From: Kitasatospora sp. NBC_00458
GTDB taxonomy: Bacteria > Actinomycetota > Actinomycetes > Streptomycetales > Streptomycetaceae
Direction: 5' to 3'
Length of the DNA stretch: 64,000 nucleotides
Assembly (NCBI RefSeq): GCF_036013975.1
Contig: NZ_CP107904.1
Span: 1,302,001-1,366,000, forward strand
Both the position numbers and the translations under genes were made by a program. The notes under the pieces are model-generated. The model did no database searches, was not told where the DNA came from, and saw only the letters and a list, made by a program, of their open reading frames with translations. Shown here one piece after another: positions 61,201 to 64,000 of the stretch. The number at the start of each line of letters is the position of its first letter. Within the stretch, counting starts at the first letter, position 1.

Positions 61201-64000
61201 CCCCGACCGCGCCGACATCGGTCTGCGCCTGCAGGGCGTCCACCGCACCTCGGCCGGCTACGGCGAAGTGCTGTCCCCGAAGGCGTCGTTCACGGACGGC
61301 TGGCAGCAGCTGACCGTCGACATGACCGTCCCCAAGGACGCCACCGAGGCCTGGTTCCGCCTCATCAACGGCTTCACCGCGCCGGAGAAGGAGGTGTTCT
61401 TCGACGACCTGTCGCTGAAGGAGATCGTCGCGCCGTTCGGCCCGCAGTGGGCCGGCGGCCCCGACGCCGGCACCGGCTCCGACTACCGCTCGCTGTCCTT
61501 CCCGCAGTCCGACCTCGTCGAGATCAAGGGCAACGACGACACCTCACTCACCTTCGCCAAGGGCACCGACGGCACCCTGTTCCCGGAGCCCGGCGCCGAG
61601 TCACTCACGCTCAAGGCCGTCCCCGCAGCCTCCGGCGCCCTGGTACTGAACTCCTCCGGCCAGTGCCTGGAGGCCCCGAACGGCACGGCCGGAAACGGCG
61701 TCACACTGCAGCAGGCGCCCTGCACCGGCGGCGCCAACCAGCAGTGGACCCGCGGCGACGACCTGACGCTGCGCCTGCTCGGCTACTGCCTGGACAACCC
61801 GTGGGGGCAGATCGACAACGGCACGCAGCTGGTCCTGTGGGGCTGCAACGCGGGTGTCAACCAGCAGTGGGAGGTCCGCACCGACGGCCTGGTCGCCAAC
61901 CGGCACTCGGGCAAGTGCCTGGACACCAACCTGGGTGCCTCGGTCTGGGTGTGCTGGGCCGGTCCGAACCAGGTCTGGGACGTGCAGACCGCCGGCACCG
62001 TCTACGAGCTGTCCGAGCTGGACGGGACCAAGACCATTTTCGCCCGCCAGGCGGGGTCGAACATCTACCAGGTGGTGAGCGAGACCGGCCCGGGCGCCGC
62101 CTCGGCCACCCGCTACCAGTACGACACCACCGACGGCCGATCCCTGGTCAAGCGCGTCATCCCGCCGGTCGAGCCAGGCGTCGACGACACCAACCGCTGC
62201 ACCGTGACCCCGCTGCCGCGCGGCTGCGAGGTCATGGAGTACGACTACGCCAAGGCCACCACGGCCACGGCGACCGCCCCCGGCGACTTCCTCGACCGCG
62301 TCAAGGCCGTCAAGGTCTGGTCGTGGAACCCGGCCACCTCCAAGGAGGAGGCCGTCGAGGTCGCACGCTACGCCTACGACGACAAGGGCCGCCTCACCGA
62401 GACCTGGGACCCGCGCCCGGCCCAGCCGCTGAAGACCGCGTACGGCTACGACGAGGCGGGCCGGGTCACCCGGATCACCCCGGCCGGCCAACTGCCGTGG
62501 AACCTCGACTACGGGAAGGCCGCCACCGACCAGGACCCGGGACGCCTGCTGAAGGTCCGCCGCGCCGCCCTGACCCAGGGCAGCAAGGACCAGGTCAGCG
62601 GCGAGACGGCGACCAGCGTCGTCTACGAGGTCCCGCTCACCCGCGGTACGGGCGGCCCGTATGACCTGGGCGGCGCGGACGTGGCCGCATGGGCGCAGAC
62701 CGACGCGCCCACCGACGCCACCGCCGTGTTCGGCCCGGAGGACGACCCCGGCACCACCACCGCCACGGCGGCCAAGCCCGGCCCGGACGGCTACAGGCCG
62801 GCGACCGTGTCCTATCTGAACGCCTCCGGTCAGGAGGTCAACACCGCGAGCCCGTCCGTCACTTCGGGAGGTGACATCGACACCAAGGAGTACGACCGTT
62901 ACGGTCATGTGGTGCGCACCCTGGAGGCCACCAACCGCTCGATCGCCCTGGGCACCCACCCGGACGCCGCCCGGTACGCGGCCGAACTGAACCTCCCGAC
63001 CGGCTCCGCCGACCGTGCCCGGCTGCTCGACTCGCGCACCGTCTACACCGCGGACGGCCTGGACGTGACCGAGACCCTCGGCCCGGCCTACCGCGCCTCA
63101 CTCACCGAGCAGGTCGCCGGCCAGACCCACCCCGTGACGGTCAGCTGGGAGGCGGAGAAGCTGCCGCAGCTCGGCGCGACCGCGCCGGTGCGGGTGATCA
63201 ACGACAACAACGCCCTGGTCTGGTCCGGCGGAGCGCAGCTCAGCCTGGCCGGCACCCAGGCCGGGGCGTCCGACACCATGCGCGTCAGCGTGACCGAGGA
63301 GGGCGACTACCTCCTGTCCGGCCAGCTGACCCGCTTCAACGACCACGGCATCGTCCAGTTCGCGATCGACGGCCAGAACCTCGGCCAGCCGATCGACACC
63401 TTCGACGCCAACACGGCCGGCTCGACCGCCCCGTACACGGTGGGCCAGACGGTCCGCCTGGCGCGCGGCGACCACCAGTTGAAGGTCACGGTCACCGGCA
63501 CCAACGCGGGCACCCAGGGCGAGCGCTACCACGCCGGCCTGGACACCGTCACCCTGACCAAGGCCACCGTCAACCCCACCCTCCCGGCCGGTACTTCCGT
63601 AGTGGCGCGGGACCACAACACCACCACCTACGACGAAGGGAAGCCCGACGGCCAGGCCTACCACCTGGTCACCACCGCCACCGACGGCGCCCGCATCGAC
63701 GGCTACGCCGACGACGCCGAGGTGCGGGTCACCAGGACCGGCTACGGCACCCCGATCGGCGGCACCTCCGGCTGGACGTTGAAGAAGCCCACCTCGGTCA
63801 CCACCGACGCGCTCGGCGCCAAGCTCACCACCAGCACCCGCTACGACGCCCAGGGCCGCACCGAGGAGGTCCGGGTCCCCGGCTCCGACAGCGTGGACGC
63901 CTCCACCGTGAAGTCGGCGTACTACACGTCCGGTGCGAACGCCGCCGACGCGGCCTGCGCCAACCGCCCCGAGTGGGCCGGGCAGGCGTGCACGACCGGC
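58265..64000 (+). CDS. Giant secreted YD/Rhs-type protein, 3' end beyond window
   Basis: The first 1912 codons of a longer gene are present without a stop. The signal peptide is at residues 1-45 (SGRRCISALLTLGLLVPSGV). Segments in order: a beta-rich N-terminal region (to about 345); a DNRLRE-like domain (about 345-525: FDTYVQTDEAGDVSSADELK, SITYNTVP); fibronectin/Ig-like repeats; a ricin B lectin domain (about 1120-1240) with three Q-x-W motifs (NQQWTRG, NQQWEVR, NQVWDVQ); YD-type repeats (YAYDDKGRLTETWDP, YGYDEAGRVTRITP); and a carbohydrate-binding-like sandwich (about 1615-1770). Such proteins form a shell around a C-terminal toxin. ATG 58265 is preferred over the internal ATG 58310, though neither has a good ribosome site. 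Confidence 0.85.
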   Translation, partial: MLRRLSASSARAGGVMPWSGRRCISALLTLGLLVPSGVALEAVAVAPAAGAAPAPQPVAGPATGAIDEASALLSARLQGQRVEVTGARSEFTTLWANPDGTLTSERSTGQVRMKSGKDWVPVDTSLVRTADGKVTPKAHPGGLVLDGGEAGVAVGDSLPGAVPPSAPAGGEQPPAGAAPAAAPLPERPLASFGSGDRKLSLGWLGRLPQPKLEGRKATYVDARPGVDLVVQATRTGFEQSVIVKDRSAVAQAGTITIPLDATGLTVAAQPDGSVQLLDKATGKPTVRIPAPVMWDAAVDAASMEHLHRAPVTMQVRGTGADTELVLTPDAAFLADARTQYPVTIDPPVDVFGTFDTYVQTDEAGDVSSADELKVGSYDGSVKARSFLTVPGGGFNGKQIIGATLNLFNHHSSSCVPKQWEVWNAGGAGPWARWNNQPQWGQMWVRSYDTYDIDPWDKHHCTAEDGSAWAKADVTGMIRYFAGNGFAEYGIGLKAADENSPLSWKRFGSSESDTPPFLSITYNTVPSAPAGVEIQPSQPGEPRYTSSTTPRFLVRADDADNGTVGVNVDLWRNGGFVNSIYRQVPANTYLQVTPADLGVAKLDEGVPYAVWARVSDATSASAWTGTSLVADTTAPGAPVVTSADYPSDGLWHGAANAAGSFTFTPPAGTADLAAYVYTLDGGTPVTVNATAGLTTGITPATEGRRVLSVQTKDRAGNLSPATEYVFHVGQAGLTSPTNGTQSAKRVKLSVDAQSQFKRVVYQYRRGPGATEYAVPRVNLAKADNTAVTEDKPRLADLGPHADWNVLDTLGNVGGVVQIRALLFPEDGSGNGYATAWNTITVDRNADGAASTRAGPGSVNLLTGDYSTSTTDTTEFGMSVGRTASSRGTDRGWQPQGERLTLNQRQVGTDTAGFTAGPAGLSRSTARGHDSSTDSLLLKPVGNPSSFAAIGPEYTLAQGMKPGRTYRLTGWIHVPGTTGLNPDRADIGLRLQGVHRTSAGYGEVLSPKASFTDGWQQLTVDMTVPKDATEAWFRLINGFTAPEKEVFFDDLSLKEIVAPFGPQWAGGPDAGTGSDYRSLSFPQSDLVEIKGNDDTSLTFAKGTDGTLFPEPGAESLTLKAVPAASGALVLNSSGQCLEAPNGTAGNGVTLQQAPCTGGANQQWTRGDDLTLRLLGYCLDNPWGQIDNGTQLVLWGCNAGVNQQWEVRTDGLVANRHSGKCLDTNLGASVWVCWAGPNQVWDVQTAGTVYELSELDGTKTIFARQAGSNIYQVVSETGPGAASATRYQYDTTDGRSLVKRVIPPVEPGVDDTNRCTVTPLPRGCEVMEYDYAKATTATATAPGDFLDRVKAVKVWSWNPATSKEEAVEVARYAYDDKGRLTETWDPRPAQPLKTAYGYDEAGRVTRITPAGQLPWNLDYGKAATDQDPGRLLKVRRAALTQGSKDQVSGETATSVVYEVPLTRGTGGPYDLGGADVAAWAQTDAPTDATAVFGPEDDPGTTTATAAKPGPDGYRPATVSYLNASGQEVNTASPSVTSGGDIDTKEYDRYGHVVRTLEATNRSIALGTHPDAARYAAELNLPTGSADRARLLDSRTVYTADGLDVTETLGPAYRASLTEQVAGQTHPVTVSWEAEKLPQLGATAPVRVINDNNALVWSGGAQLSLAGTQAGASDTMRVSVTEEGDYLLSGQLTRFNDHGIVQFAIDGQNLGQPIDTFDANTAGSTAPYTVGQTVRLARGDHQLKVTVTGTNAGTQGERYHAGLDTVTLTKATVNPTLPAGTSVVARDHNTTTYDEGKPDGQAYHLVTTATDGARIDGYADDAEVRVTRTGYGTPIGGTSGWTLKKPTSVTTDALGAKLTTSTRYDAQGRTEEVRVPGSDSVDASTVKSAYYTSGANAADAACANRPEWAGQACTTG

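Noticed and set aside
59143..62664. 1173-codon plus-strand frame in a second phase of the Rhs-like gene
   Set aside because: Arg/Pro/His-rich out-of-frame reading of the same gene.

Overview
The window is very GC-rich, with strongly biased codon use, actinobacterial start codons (many GTG and some TTG), SARP/AfsR regulators, Tat-lipoprotein signals and DUF574 methyltransferases. This fits a member of the Streptomycetaceae (Streptomyces or Kitasatospora). No rRNA, tRNA, insertion sequence, phage gene or CRISPR array was recognised, so it reads as chromosomal and mostly accessory in content.

Layout. 1-2.6 kb: the 5' part of an FAD amine/amino-acid oxidase-type gene, a secreted RlpA-like double-psi barrel protein, a tiny secreted protein and an alpha/beta hydrolase. 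2.8-13.8 kb: a sulfur-scavenging operon made of a TauD/AtsK-type dioxygenase, a ROK regulator, a complete peptide/nickel-type ABC transporter, a type I sulfatase and an Sfp-type phosphopantetheinyl transferase. It is preceded by a 28-codon reading frame with a Cys-Cys-Arg-Cys-Cys run and a perfect hairpin 5 nt after its stop, which looks like a cysteine-responsive attenuator. 13.9-15.4 kb: a HAD hydrolase and two gene fragments meeting at a rearrangement scar. 15.6-20.8 kb: a small helical protein overlapping a 924-aa STAND/TPR (NLR-like) protein. The two share one short motif, C-terminal in the first and N-terminal in the second, which is the layout of amyloid-type NLR/effector signalling. 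A protease-like protein without a recognisable catalytic His and an orphan histidine kinase follow.

20.8-33.9 kb: secreted polysaccharide deacetylase, PHP phosphoesterase, a P-loop protein that has lost its Walker A lysine, a SARP-STAND-TPR regulator with a reduced BTAD, a two-gene cyclase-like plus membrane-protein pair (Pycsar-like layout), unknown proteins, a DinB protein and a methyltransferase. 34-48 kb: a secreted protein, a stand-alone condensation-domain enzyme, an M1 peptidase, rhodanese, methyltransferase, GH20 hexosaminidase with a DasR-like box, DUF574 methyltransferase, Fpg/Nei glycosylase, SRPBCC protein and a DsbA-VKOR oxidative folding pair. 48.5-57.7 kb: a compact probable natural-product locus: SARP regulator, flavin reductase plus flavin monooxygenase on one side, and a stand-alone condensation enzyme, a tandem double ATP-grasp ligase and a third ATP-grasp ligase on the other. 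58.3-64 kb: the first 1912 codons of a giant secreted YD/Rhs-type protein with DNRLRE and ricin-lectin segments, running off the window.

The four parts most worth following up are the cysteine leader, the shared-motif NLR pair, the cyclase/TM pair and the ATP-grasp/condensation locus. All functions are inferred from sequence alone; no searches were run.
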